Below the pieces are notes generated by a model that had not been told where the DNA came from, did no database searches, and saw only the letters and a program-made list of their open reading frames with translations. From NCBI GenBank assembly GCA_026708185.1, contig JAPOVK010000017.1, forward strand, positions 62,001 through 126,000: a stretch of 64,000 bases of DNA. The letters are read 5' to 3'. This stretch comes from Gammaproteobacteria bacterium. GTDB lineage: Bacteria > Pseudomonadota > Gammaproteobacteria > Pseudomonadales > Azotimanducaceae. This document shows, one piece after another, positions 17,701 to 25,379 of this stretch (the first letter of the stretch is position 1; every line of letters starts with the position of its first letter). Both the position numbers and the translations under genes were made by a program.

Positions 17701-17882
17701 GGGACTTCCACATCGCCGCGGCCGGCGACTTCAACGGCGACGGCCGGGACGACTTCCTGGTGCGCAGGCTCACCACGGGACACTGGTTCTACTACGCGCT
17801 GGACGGCGCGCGCGTCGAGTACCGCAGCTGGGCGAGCCTGACCCGCGAGCCGGTCTGGACGGTCGCGGGAGGGTTGCCGTGA
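14709..17882 (+). CDS. Exported NHL-repeat plus FG-GAP/VCBS-repeat protein
   Basis: 1057 residues. A basic start and hydrophobic stretch (about 24-41, LVPVLVAAVVGLAAPAGG) look like a signal peptide. Residues ~50-730 are a series of NHL-type beta-propeller units, recognisable by recurring DGVAVDRLGNVYLTDT and TVAGTGEQGFGGDGGPAT-like strings; the last unit ends near RVRGF. The C-terminal ~310 residues hold six FG-GAP/VCBS-like repeats (pattern GDFDGDGxDDVLVRR) with Asp-rich calcium-binding loops as in integrin-type propellers. So the protein should form two extracytoplasmic propellers for binding proteins or sugars. No enzyme motif is seen. It stands alone on the plus strand. Repeat assignment is firm; ligand unknown. 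Confidence 0.85.
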   Translation: MNCSIRRRSPLKRSHVGKALQPSLVPVLVAAVVGLAAPAGGQPVAAGVIRSVVGGLGPDPGIATASWLHHADGVAVDRLGNVYLTDTATHRIRRVDASTGIIATVAGTGEQGFGGDGGPATEALLDAPEAVAVAGSGDLYIADTGNRRVRRVDGITGTIATVAGGGEHGIGRVWEPPPPPMPATDLRLGNPEGVAVDASGHVYVSDAGHHCLRRIDAGTGIATTVAGVCGYGGPIGPDPDEDGPVDDRLLDEPRGVAVAGSGDVFLADTGKHRLVRVDGTTGVATTLAELHPGRAHNCRFIEIDCSDYGYPLVWPADVAVAASREHLYFTSRGTDSVWRMEVAADTVTCTDETSCPFVRVAGGGEHGFGGDGRQATEVDLDPHGIDLGPYGGIYLAGGKGRRVLRVDAATGMISTVAGSDDVRDGGAATEAVLRYPLGIAVGPYGDVFVADTYNGRIRRMDAATGLIATAAGTGEEGWFGDAGAPAYPLAVAADARGDLYVAVGTHSLWEPRPGYVDRGAIPMIRRIDARTGAVSTVAGTGEWGFSGDGGPATEARFRSTAGFAVAASGDIYVADTGNARVRRVDARTGIVTTVAGTVGIGPADVAVAASGDVYIAGGNRVLRADAGTGAISTVAGTGEWGFSGDGGPATQARMTPWRVAVANSGDIYIVDFFDPRIRRVDADTGIVTTVAGTGRRGFGGDGRPSSFAWLHYPSDVAVAPSGEVLVADTGNHRVRGFAPPIPVPGQVGDLDDDGTDDVLLRRADGRWHFDPVTDRRVRRDEPPRKVRFGRGAAELPGDPAWGFVAIGDFDGRGGDEVLLRHEDGRWRLHPMAGRRAGGAPVELVGLPRDISLLWAGAGDFNGDGTDDILVRRDDGFWFHYAMDGLRVVADGSGRARVTRDLDYRPSAVGDFDGDGKDDVLVRRRDGNWYRYRMDGRGNAGRRARAGLPSDWGWRIAGVGDFDGDGVDDVYMRHFADGRWWFHAGAGRASAAARMTTSRDFHIAAAGDFNGDGRDDFLVRRLTTGHWFYYALDGARVEYRSWASLTREPVWTVAGGLP

Positions 17883-18106
17883 CGGCCCGAACGCGGGCCG
17901 GCAGGACGCACGGGGGTGCCTACCCGACCGTGGGGTTCCGTACATCCACGCGGGGCCGCTGGTCGAGGACGGCCAAGGGCCGCCGACGGAGCCGATGGCC
18001 ATCCCGGGGACCCGCGCAGGCATGTCGGGAGGCACCGCGGGGACCACCGGACGATCCGCACGATGCCCTGAAGCGCAGGATCGAGGCGCAGGTGCCCATC
18101 CGGACC

Positions 18107-18301
18107 ATGGCATGGGACCCGTCCTGGCGGGGTTCCAGGTGCGGGACCGTGTTCCGGGCGAGCGCGGCGAAGCCAGGGGCGGCAGTAGCCGCGGACGACC
18201 TCCATGAGGCCGTCTTCCACGTCCGGGACGAGGATGCGGAGCGTGCCGTCGCCCTGTTGAACGAATCGGAGGGCCGGGAATGGGCGGAAGGCGGACGCTA
18301 G
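18107..18301 (+). CDS. Possible small ORF overlapping the next gene
   Basis: The last ~35 residues (DDLHEAVFHVRDEDAERAVA and onward) look like real protein, while the upstream part is noise-like. With ATG 18107 it gives 64 residues and overlaps the following membrane-protein gene by 22 bases. It may be the surviving 3' end of a degraded gene whose 5' part lay in 17883-18106. No family recognised. Confidence 0.35.
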   Translation: MAWDPSWRGSRCGTVFRASAAKPGAAVAADDLHEAVFHVRDEDAERAVALLNESEGREWAEGGR

Positions 18302-18636
18302 GTTCGGGGGCCGACCGGCTCGAAGGACGCAGGACGAGCAGGCTGCTGCTCGCTGCGCCGATCATCGTCGCCGCGCTCGCGCTCATGACCCTGGGCGCGG
18401 TGCTGGCCGAGTTCGTCGCCGATCCGTCGGCGTTGGCGGCACACATGCCCGGGTGGACGGCCGAGGTCGCCGTGTGGGCGGCGACGCTGGTCGTCGTCGG
18501 CGCCGTGCTGATCCTGATCCAGCGGCGGCGGGGAACCGCGTCGGCGCTGCTCGCATTGGTCGTGCTGATGGCGGTTGCGCTGGTCGCGGTGTCGGCCGGC
18601 GAAGTCGCTGCGTACCTCGGCTGGGAGCCGCGGTAG
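18280..18636 (+). CDS. Small integral membrane protein, unknown function
   Basis: 118 residues with three hydrophobic stretches that look like transmembrane helices: about 24-46 (LLLAAPIIVAALALMTLGAV), 62-80 (VAVWAATLVVVGAVLILI) and 86-104 (ALLALVVLMAVALVAVSAG). The N-terminus is basic (GGRRTLGSGADRLEGRRTSR), which by the positive-inside rule puts it in the cytoplasm. No charged or metal-binding residues stand out inside the helices. It overlaps the possible small ORF upstream by 22 bases, which suggests co-translation. I do not recognise a family. Confidence 0.65.
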   Translation: MGGRRTLGSGADRLEGRRTSRLLLAAPIIVAALALMTLGAVLAEFVADPSALAAHMPGWTAEVAVWAATLVVVGAVLILIQRRRGTASALLALVVLMAVALVAVSAGEVAAYLGWEPR

Positions 18637-18639
18637 GGT

Positions 18640-19060
18640 CGGCGCAATCGCGCGGAAGGGGCCGGCGAGATCGGGCGGACCGAACCAGGCCATGCGAGCG
18701 ACGTCCTCGGTTGCGATGCCTTCGGGCATCCCCGGTACCAGTCCTGGAAGGACAGGCCGAGCTTGGACGGAGCAGCCGAGGGTTGAGAAACTGTTGGCTG
18801 AACTGGCGGTATCCGGCCCAGTGCTCGTCCGTCCGATAGCGTCGTCGCGGTAGCACGTCGGTGAGTACCGGGCGTGGACCCAGGAACTGGACGTTTGGGC
18901 AGAGCCGTCCGACAGAGCGATGCGGTGGGGAGCAGTTCGATCTGGATGCCGAGGTGGGTCTTTTTTGGACCGAGCATTCGAAGGCCTCGGTGCCGCGCAC
19001 GAACAGCCAGACTGCTAGACCTGCTCGTTGAAGGGCCCGGAAGATCCTGCCGTCGACATG
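18640..19060 (-). pseudogene. Decayed SAM-dependent methyltransferase remnant
   Basis: Pieces in different minus-strand frames add up to a pattern I associate with NoeA-like class I SAM methyltransferases: NVQFLGPRPVLTDV, then HWAGYRQFSQQFLNP (about 18898-18779), SFQDWYRG (about 18750-18727) and MPEGIATEDVARM (from 18729). The pieces require frame changes and no continuous ORF links them; SAM-binding motifs are not found. Upstream DGRIFRALQ near 19050 also fits the family start. This is recognition from memory of the family and should be treated as tentative. Confidence 0.35.
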
Positions 19061-19584
19061 GTGAACCCGACCTGCCGGATCCCTGGACGAGGCCGGATCG
19101 ATCACTGGTCGCCCAGGTCGCTGTCCGCCTCCCGCCTGCTGTCGGTCGTGGCTGCGTCGGGATCCTCGGACTTGGCGCCGGGCCGACAGTGCGAAAGGAA
19201 CTTGGCCGTTTGCGCGCGAAAGAACACGGCTGGTCCTGCAATGCTCGCGACCGCAGCGACGGCTTGAGCTGGGCGGTCGTGGCGAAACGCGCGCGGGTCA
19301 ATGTGCTAGGCTGTTCGCCCGTCTACGAGCGCCGGTGTCGGGTTCCCAAGGGGTTCTGGCGCCGCTGTTCTGTCGGACGTGTTGGACGACGATGCAGGGG
19401 ATGCGCGCGAAAGGAAGAGCCCGGCACCGGTCAGGTCGCGGCTTAGGCCACGCACCCGCGGCGGTGGCGGTCGCCGACCCTCGGCGGGGGTTTGGCCGCC
19501 ACGGTGTTCCAGTGGCACGGATCGGATGTCCGCATTTGGAGCGCATGGGTTGCCTTGACTCTGGCCCGCGGCGCATTGGCGGCG

Positions 19585-19800
19585 ATGAGCAGGCTGGGCA
19601 GGGCGGGTTCGGTTCCTTTGCTTGCAGGCCTGGCCGTGTTGGTCGGCGGTTTCGCTGGGGTCGTGGTCGGGTTCGGGGCGTGGGTCGAGCAGGTCGGTTG
19701 GCACTCGGCGCCACGTCTCGACGGGAGCACATCGACGCCGGTCGCGTCGGCGCCGGACGCGAGGGCGACGAACCCGAAGCGGAGTAGGCCGTGCAGCTGA
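19585..19800 (+). CDS. Hypothetical small membrane protein
   Basis: 71 residues from ATG 19585 (a longer form could begin at TTG 19492). It has one clear hydrophobic segment (VPLLAGLAVLVGGFAGVVVG, about residues 10-29) and a polar Ser/Thr/Pro-rich tail. It sits 106 bases upstream of the pseudokinase/SUMF1 gene on the same strand, so the two may be cotranscribed. No family recognised; composition of the membrane segment is the main support. Confidence 0.45.
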   Translation: MSRLGRAGSVPLLAGLAVLVGGFAGVVVGFGAWVEQVGWHSAPRLDGSTSTPVASAPDARATNPKRSRPCS

Positions 19801-19906
19801 ACCGCCGGGCCCTTGCGCGGCTGGCCGTTGGCGGGCACGTGCCGGCTCGGAGAACTCCGGAGCGCAGGCGCGGCGGGACATCGCGCGCGGGAACAGGGAG
19901 GCTTCG

Positions 19907-22681
19907 ATGGCGGAGGACAATCCGCAGACATTGCCGGAAGGCTTCCCGCTAGCCGGCCTCGAAGTGCGCGGCCTCATCGGCGCGGGCACGTTCGGCCACG
20001 TTTATCGTTGCGCGGATGCCGGCGGCGTCCTCGTCGCCGTGCGCGAGTACCTTCCCGGTGCGATCGCGGTGCGCGGGACCGACGGGGCGGTCCTTCCGCT
20101 GTCGGCGTCGTCGTCCGCGTTCGATGCCGGCCTCGCCCGGTTCGTCGGGCGCGCCGAGAGCATGAAGGGAATCCGGCACCCGAATGTCGTCCGCGTCATC
20201 GACGTGTTCCGTGCGAACGGCACGGCGTACGCGTCGATGGAGCTGGCGGACGGCGAGTCCGTCGCGGCGCTGCTCGGCGACAGCGGCACGCTCGCCGCGG
20301 ACCTGCTTGCCAGTTACTTCGGGCCCGTCCTCGATGGCCTTGCGGCGATGCATGCGGCTGGCGTGGTGCATGGCAGCATCGGGCCTGGCAGCATAGTCGT
20401 CGGGGAGACGCGCGCCCCCGTGCTGCTTGGCCTCGCCGTTCCCCCGAGCGACGAGTTCGGCGCCGTCGCCAAGCCCGGCTACGCGCCGATCGAGCACTAC
20501 TCGGCCCGGGCCCACTTCGGCGGCCCGGCGGCGGACGTGTACGCGATCGGCGCCGTGCTGTATCGGTGCATGACCGGCGTCGTGCCGCCGGAGCCGCCCG
20601 TGCGCGTGGCGCGGGATGCCCTGGTGCCCGCGGCGCGGGCCGCGCGCGGGCGATACCCGGCCAAGCTGCTCCAGGCCGTGGACGCGGCCCTGGCCGTCCA
20701 ACCCGACGCCCGTCCGGCGAGCATTGACGACCTGCGCGCCGCCGTCGTCGACACTGGCCGAGACGCCGCGGCCGCTCCCGCGCGCGCCAACGCGGGCGCG
20801 CGCCGGCAAGGCCGGGGCAGGACGCCGCGGCGAGGATTCCGGCGACGGCTGGCGACTGGCGCGGCAGCGGCGGTCGTGGTCGCGGTGGCAGGCGGGCTGG
20901 TCTGGCGGCAGACCGCGCCCGGTCCGGCGCTCGACGGCCCGGGGCCCGACGAGCCGCCGACGGCTACCACGGCCCAGGACGCGGCGGAACCCGCCGTCCG
21001 CGACCAGGTGGACGCGGGGCCGACTGCCGTGGCGGACGCATCCGAAAGCCCGCCCGCGGACGAGCCCCCGGCGCTCGTTGAGGCGCCCGCCGAGCCGCCA
21101 CCCAGCTTGACGGCCAGCCTGGTCGTGGACACGGTGCCGCCCGGCGCCGAGGTGGTCGTCGACGGCGTCGTGGCGGGCGAGACGCCGCTCGAGATCGCCG
21201 ATCTGGCGCCCCGAACGCTGGCGGTTTCCCTGCGGCACCCGCTCTACGAGACGATCGCGCTGGACGACGTCGCGCTCGAAGCGGGCGAGACCACGCGTCT
21301 GAGCCGCGAGCTGGTGAGGGCCACGGGGTCGCTGCGCGTGACGGCGTCGCCAGTGGCCTGGGTCGCGCTTGCCGGCCGGCGGCTTGCCGACGCGACGCCG
21401 GCGACGATCGAGGACCTGCCCGCCGGCCCGGCGACCGTTACGCTCGGCGCCGACGGACACGACGCGTCGGACGTCGATGTCGTGATCCCGGCCGGCGGCG
21501 TCGCGGAGCTCGAGTTCGCGCTCGCCCGGGCATTCGGGACGCTTACGCTTGCCTTGGCGCCGGTGGATGCCGAGGTCACGCTTCTGGACGCCGACGCGGC
21601 CTATGCGCCGGGCGTCCGGCTTCCGATCGGCGCGCACCGGATCCGGGTCGCTCGCGACGGGTTCGAGACGCTTGAACGGACCGTGGACGTGGCGGGGGAC
21701 GCCGAGTTCCGGATCGAGCTTGCGCCGCAGACCTATCCGTTCACCGTCGTCACCCGTCCGCCGGGCGCGACGATCCGGTTCGTCGACCCGGGCATCGCTT
21801 ACGCGCCGGGCGTGTCGCTCCGCCCCGGAACGTACGAGGTCGGAACCACGCTCCGCGGCTACGCGCCGTGGGATGGCAGGGTGAACCACGGCGCCGCCCC
21901 GACGATGTACGCGGTCGCCCTGGAGTTCGTGTCGGAGTTCTACGCGGACCCCATGGGGTCGGGCGGGGCCGGGCCCGAGATGGTCGTCGTGCCGGCCGGC
22001 AGCTTCCGCATGGGGTGCGGGCGCGCCACCGGCTGCACGCCGGCCGAACTGCCTGTCAGGACCGTCGCGTTCGAGATGCCCTTCTCGGTGTCGAAGCACG
22101 AAGTCACCTTCGAGGAGTTCGACCGTTTCGCCGACGCGACCGGCCTGCCGCGTCCCGACGCGGCAGGCTGGGGCCGCGGCCGGAGACCGGCGATCAACGT
22201 CTCGTGGGACGACGCCGTCGCGTACGCCGCATGGCTGTCGTCCGAGACCGGCCGGCACTACGCGCTGCCGAGCGAAGCCGAGTGGGAGTACGCGGCGCGC
22301 GCCGGCACGGAAACGGCGTTCGCGTGGGGCGACGCGGTCGGCGACTCGGCCAACTGCAGCGACTGCGGGATCGGGCGGTCGCGCACGATCCCGGTGGGCT
22401 CGTTCCCGGCGAACGGCTGGGGTCTGCACGACATGCACGGCAACGTCTGGGAGTGGGTCCAGGACTGCTGGAACGACGGCTACGCTGACGCGCCGGCCGA
22501 CGGCGGTCCGTGGCTGGAGGGTGACTGCGGCCGGCGCATGCTGCGCGGGGGCTCGTGGTTCAACGGCGGGGCGTTCGCCCGGTCCGCGAGCCGTCTCAGC
22601 GGGGAGGCCGCCGTGCGCGGCAACATCGCCGGATTCCGCGTCACGGCCCGGGATCGTCGGCCCGACCGGGCCCTGCCGTAG
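19907..22681 (+). CDS. Pseudokinase - PEGA repeats - SUMF1 (FGE-like) membrane fusion protein
   Basis: 924 residues from ATG 19907, with a GGGAGG-type ribosome site just upstream. Residues ~15-285 have a Ser/Thr kinase fold with a glycine loop GAGTFG (25-30), but key residues are lost: the ATP lysine is Arg46 (VAVREYLP), HRD is HGS (155-157) and DFG is LGL (about 174-176). It is probably a pseudokinase. One membrane helix follows (about 315-333), then an acidic/Pro linker, four PEGA-like repeats (e.g. DTVPPGAEVVVDG, TRPPGATIRFVD) and a C-terminal SUMF1 domain (PEMVVVPAGSFRMG ... RPAINVSWDDA ... LPSEAEWEYAARAG ... MLRGGSW). The SUMF1 active-site cysteine position reads RSASR, so it may not make formylglycine. 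Likely a cytoplasm-to-periplasm signalling protein. It ends 12 bases from the convergent amt gene. A relative lies at 25380-27197. Confidence 0.85.
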   Translation: MAEDNPQTLPEGFPLAGLEVRGLIGAGTFGHVYRCADAGGVLVAVREYLPGAIAVRGTDGAVLPLSASSSAFDAGLARFVGRAESMKGIRHPNVVRVIDVFRANGTAYASMELADGESVAALLGDSGTLAADLLASYFGPVLDGLAAMHAAGVVHGSIGPGSIVVGETRAPVLLGLAVPPSDEFGAVAKPGYAPIEHYSARAHFGGPAADVYAIGAVLYRCMTGVVPPEPPVRVARDALVPAARAARGRYPAKLLQAVDAALAVQPDARPASIDDLRAAVVDTGRDAAAAPARANAGARRQGRGRTPRRGFRRRLATGAAAAVVVAVAGGLVWRQTAPGPALDGPGPDEPPTATTAQDAAEPAVRDQVDAGPTAVADASESPPADEPPALVEAPAEPPPSLTASLVVDTVPPGAEVVVDGVVAGETPLEIADLAPRTLAVSLRHPLYETIALDDVALEAGETTRLSRELVRATGSLRVTASPVAWVALAGRRLADATPATIEDLPAGPATVTLGADGHDASDVDVVIPAGGVAELEFALARAFGTLTLALAPVDAEVTLLDADAAYAPGVRLPIGAHRIRVARDGFETLERTVDVAGDAEFRIELAPQTYPFTVVTRPPGATIRFVDPGIAYAPGVSLRPGTYEVGTTLRGYAPWDGRVNHGAAPTMYAVALEFVSEFYADPMGSGGAGPEMVVVPAGSFRMGCGRATGCTPAELPVRTVAFEMPFSVSKHEVTFEEFDRFADATGLPRPDAAGWGRGRRPAINVSWDDAVAYAAWLSSETGRHYALPSEAEWEYAARAGTETAFAWGDAVGDSANCSDCGIGRSRTIPVGSFPANGWGLHDMHGNVWEWVQDCWNDGYADAPADGGPWLEGDCGRRMLRGGSWFNGGAFARSASRLSGEAAVRGNIAGFRVTARDRRPDRALP

Positions 22682-22693
22682 CGGCGGGGCCGC

Positions 22694-23983
22694 CTACATG
22701 TCGGCGCCGATGGCCTCGCCGTGCTGGCTGTAGTCGAGACCTTCGGCCTCTTCCTCGATCGTCACCCTGAGGTCCATGAAGAGCCTCATCAGCATCAGAA
22801 TGCCCACGGTCGCCAGGGCGCTCCAGCCGGCGACGGCCAGCACCCCTTCGAACTGGATCCACACCTGCCACAGGTTCCCGTCCACCGCGCCCGGCGCGTT
22901 GCCGATCTCCTCGAGGGCGAACACGCCCGTCAGCACCGCCCCGAGAAGCCCGCCGATGCCGTGGATCCCGAACACGTCGAGTGCGTCGTCGTAGCCCAGG
23001 GAGTACTTGAGCCATGCGCACGCCCAGCAGCACGAGAAGCCGGCGATGACGCCGATCGCGACCGCGCCGACGGGAGACACGTAGCCGGCCGCCGGCGTGA
23101 TGGCGACGAGTCCGGCGACGGCGCCCGAGACCAGGCCGAGCACGCTCGGCTTCTTGAGGACCGCCCATTCGTAGAACATCCAGGTCAGCGCCCCCGCCGC
23201 GGCCGAGGTCTGGGTGACGAGCATCGCGAATGCCGCGTTGGTGCCGGCGGTCAGCGACGAGCCGGCGCTGAACCCGAACCAGCCGATCCACAGCAGCGAC
23301 ACGCCGATCACGCTGAAGAGCGGGTTGTGGGGCGCCATGTTCTCCGCCCCGTAGCCGGTCCGCTTGCCGACGACCAGACAGGCGACGAGGCCGGAAACCC
23401 CGGCGTTGATGTGCACGATCGTGCCGCCCGCGTAGTCCAGGACGCCCTCCTCCTTGAGGAACCCCCCGCCCCAGATCCAGTGCACGACCGGCGCGTACAC
23501 GAGAACGGACCATGCGGCGACGAACACGAGCAGGGCCGAGAACCTCATCCGGTCCGCCACGGCACCGGTGATGAGGGCCGCGGCAACCACGCCGAAGCCG
23601 AGTTGGAAGACGACGTACAGCGACTCCGGAAACGTCCCGCGCAGCGCGTCGAGCTCGAGGTTGGCGAGGAACAGCATCGCGAAGTCGCCCACGTACTCGT
23701 TGTCGCCCGAGAACGCGAGGCTGTAGCCCACCAGGATCCAGATCACCGACACCAGGCAGCAGATCGCGAAGCACTGCCCGGCCATGGACAGCATGTTCTT
23801 GCGGCGCACCATGCCGCCGTAGAACATCGCGATTCCCGGCACGGTCATCATCAGGCCGAGGACGGTGGCCGTGAGCATCCACCCCGTGTGGCCGCTGTCC
23901 GGCTGCAGGGGGCTGGCCGCGGCCAGCGCGGGAACCGGGACGGCGAACGCCGCGGCGCCGGCGCAGACCTTCCAGACCCTCAT
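22694..23983 (-). CDS. amt: Ammonium transporter (Amt/MEP/Rh family)
   Basis: About 430 residues from ATG 23983; the frame is open further upstream but that part is Arg/Pro noise. It has a signal-like first helix (VCAGAAAFAVPVPALAA) and then about eleven hydrophobic helices. Amt hallmarks are present: GIAMFYGGMVRRKN near the N-terminus, the pore histidine in VVHWIWGGG and the second in DVFGIHGIGGLLG. It should conduct NH4+/NH3 through the inner membrane as a trimer. The gene is last in a minus-strand row pseudokinase - roadblock - amt; the roadblock gene ends 58 bases upstream. No glnK (PII) gene, the usual Amt partner, is present in the window. A second Amt lies at 54259-55554 with the same kind of partner. 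Confidence 0.95.
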   Translation of the reverse strand: MRVWKVCAGAAAFAVPVPALAAASPLQPDSGHTGWMLTATVLGLMMTVPGIAMFYGGMVRRKNMLSMAGQCFAICCLVSVIWILVGYSLAFSGDNEYVGDFAMLFLANLELDALRGTFPESLYVVFQLGFGVVAAALITGAVADRMRFSALLVFVAAWSVLVYAPVVHWIWGGGFLKEEGVLDYAGGTIVHINAGVSGLVACLVVGKRTGYGAENMAPHNPLFSVIGVSLLWIGWFGFSAGSSLTAGTNAAFAMLVTQTSAAAGALTWMFYEWAVLKKPSVLGLVSGAVAGLVAITPAAGYVSPVGAVAIGVIAGFSCCWACAWLKYSLGYDDALDVFGIHGIGGLLGAVLTGVFALEEIGNAPGAVDGNLWQVWIQFEGVLAVAGWSALATVGILMLMRLFMDLRVTIEEEAEGLDYSQHGEAIGADM

Positions 23984-24041
23984 CGGCCGCCCGCGTCCGC
24001 TTGACCGTACTTCCGACATCCCCCGCGCGCCGCCGCGGCGC

Positions 24042-25043
24042 CTATGGCCGCTTCGTCCGCGGGCGGAGCGAGGCGCGCGCGCCGAGCCTGCCGACTTCAG
24101 AGTGGGGGGACTCGGCGCCTGGGGGAGCCCCCGGCCCCTGTGCCGCATCGCCGGATTCCGGTTCCCGCAGCAACTGGGCCATGGGGATGCTGCGGCGGGC
24201 ACGAATCGACGGGGCTCGGCCCCGGGCCACGCGCGGCGGTTCCGGCAAGTCCATCAGCGGCGGTTCGGCGGGTTCCTCGCGCACCGGCGACGCGACTTCC
24301 GCGGGGGGCGGTCCGGCGGTCTCCGCGCGAGGCGGCTCGGTGAACTCCGCGCGGGGCGGCTCCGTGGAGTCGAGGCGGGGCGGCGCGGGGGGGTCCGGGA
24401 GGGCCGGGGGCGGCTCGGTCTCGGGTTCCAGGACGGGCGGTTCGGGCTGCAGCGCCTCGCCGCGGTCCGGAGGCTCCGCGGCTGCGGCGGTCGCCGGCGA
24501 GTCGGCTTCGTCGCCCGCAGGCATGTCGGGCACGGCCGGCGACGCGGCCGAATGGCCGATGCCCTCGTCGGGCTCCTGCGCGAGCGACCCGGACGGCGCG
24601 GCGGCGTCGACGCCGTCGACCGGCCCCGCCGGGTCGCGGCGCTCGCCGTCGGCGGGGCGCGCATCGGCGAGCCGTCTGCACGCCTCGCGGATGCACATCC
24701 AGCCGATGCCGACCCGTAGCGCCTTGTCGGCCACGAGCACGACCAGAGCGCCCTCCCAGCCCGGCACGCTGGCCATGAAGTGCTGCGCTTCAGCCGTCGT
24801 CAACTGGGCCTCCTCGACGAAACCCGGCAGATCGCGCGGCGGCGACAAGGCACGCGCGAACTGGGCGACCAGGCCACCTCGGAAGATCCGGTGCGTGTCC
24901 GCGACGATCCGCTCGGTCGCGAGGTCGGCCGTGGGCGTCGTCGCCTGCGCCAGCGGCAGCCCCGTCTCCATGTCGAGCAGCAGACAGCCGCGGACGCCCT
25001 CGGTCCCGGCCACGGCCCGGCTGCAGATGTCTTGAAGTTCCAT
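24042..25043 (-). CDS. Roadblock/LC7-domain protein with long proline-rich tail
   Basis: About 333 residues from ATG 25043 (MELQDIC), preceded by GGAGGTG. Residues 1-125 are a roadblock/LC7 domain: helix, then GVRGCLLLDMETGLPLA, and HFMASVPGWEGALVVLVAD, as in MglB-type regulators that dimerise and act on small GTPases. From ~140 on the protein is low-complexity Pro/Glu/Ala with repeated TEPPRAE-type units and a basic end. The gene sits upstream of amt in the same direction, and a pseudokinase gene lies 336 bases further upstream. It resembles the roadblock protein at 44897-45274 within the domain. Likely a regulatory scaffold tied to ammonium uptake; that link is inferred from order only. Confidence 0.8.
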   Translation of the reverse strand: MELQDICSRAVAGTEGVRGCLLLDMETGLPLAQATTPTADLATERIVADTHRIFRGGLVAQFARALSPPRDLPGFVEEAQLTTAEAQHFMASVPGWEGALVVLVADKALRVGIGWMCIREACRRLADARPADGERRDPAGPVDGVDAAAPSGSLAQEPDEGIGHSAASPAVPDMPAGDEADSPATAAAAEPPDRGEALQPEPPVLEPETEPPPALPDPPAPPRLDSTEPPRAEFTEPPRAETAGPPPAEVASPVREEPAEPPLMDLPEPPRVARGRAPSIRARRSIPMAQLLREPESGDAAQGPGAPPGAESPHSEVGRLGARASLRPRTKRP

Positions 25044-25379
25044 ACGGCACCTCCACGCCACCGTAGTTCGTCCCGGCACAACCGCACGCGACACCGCCGC
25101 AACGACCGGGTGCGGTATTGCACACCCACGCAACGTCCGCGTCAAGCCGCCTTGTCGGCGGAGGCCGGGGTCGGCGAGCACGACTTCACGGGAACGTGCG
25201 ACGAAGCGGCCCGCGAACCGCCCGGACGGGTCTCCGCCCGTGTTGCGCTCCGTCGTTGCGGCGTCGTTCGCGGGGGGCTGTCCGCCGTCCCCCCGACGAC
25301 GATCGCCGGCGTGCGGGTCGACCGACCCGCGGCGTCCCCGTCCGCAGCGACGCCGGACCCTCGCGCCCGACTGCGCGCG
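25044..25379. other. 336-base spacer between pseudokinase and roadblock genes
   Basis: Both flanking genes read on the minus strand. No ORF here looks real. Room for a promoter for the roadblock-amt pair; a GGAGGTG ribosome site lies at its left end next to the roadblock start. Confidence 0.4.

Noticed and set aside
14709-17882. Repetitive DNA possibly a CRISPR or minisatellite
   Set aside because: The periodic strings are codon-level NHL and FG-GAP repeats of one open frame; there are no constant repeats with unique spacers.
19949-22438. 829-codon antisense frame opposite the pseudokinase/SUMF1 gene
   Set aside because: Arg/His/Asp-rich shadow of a well-supported gene; no recognisable domain.
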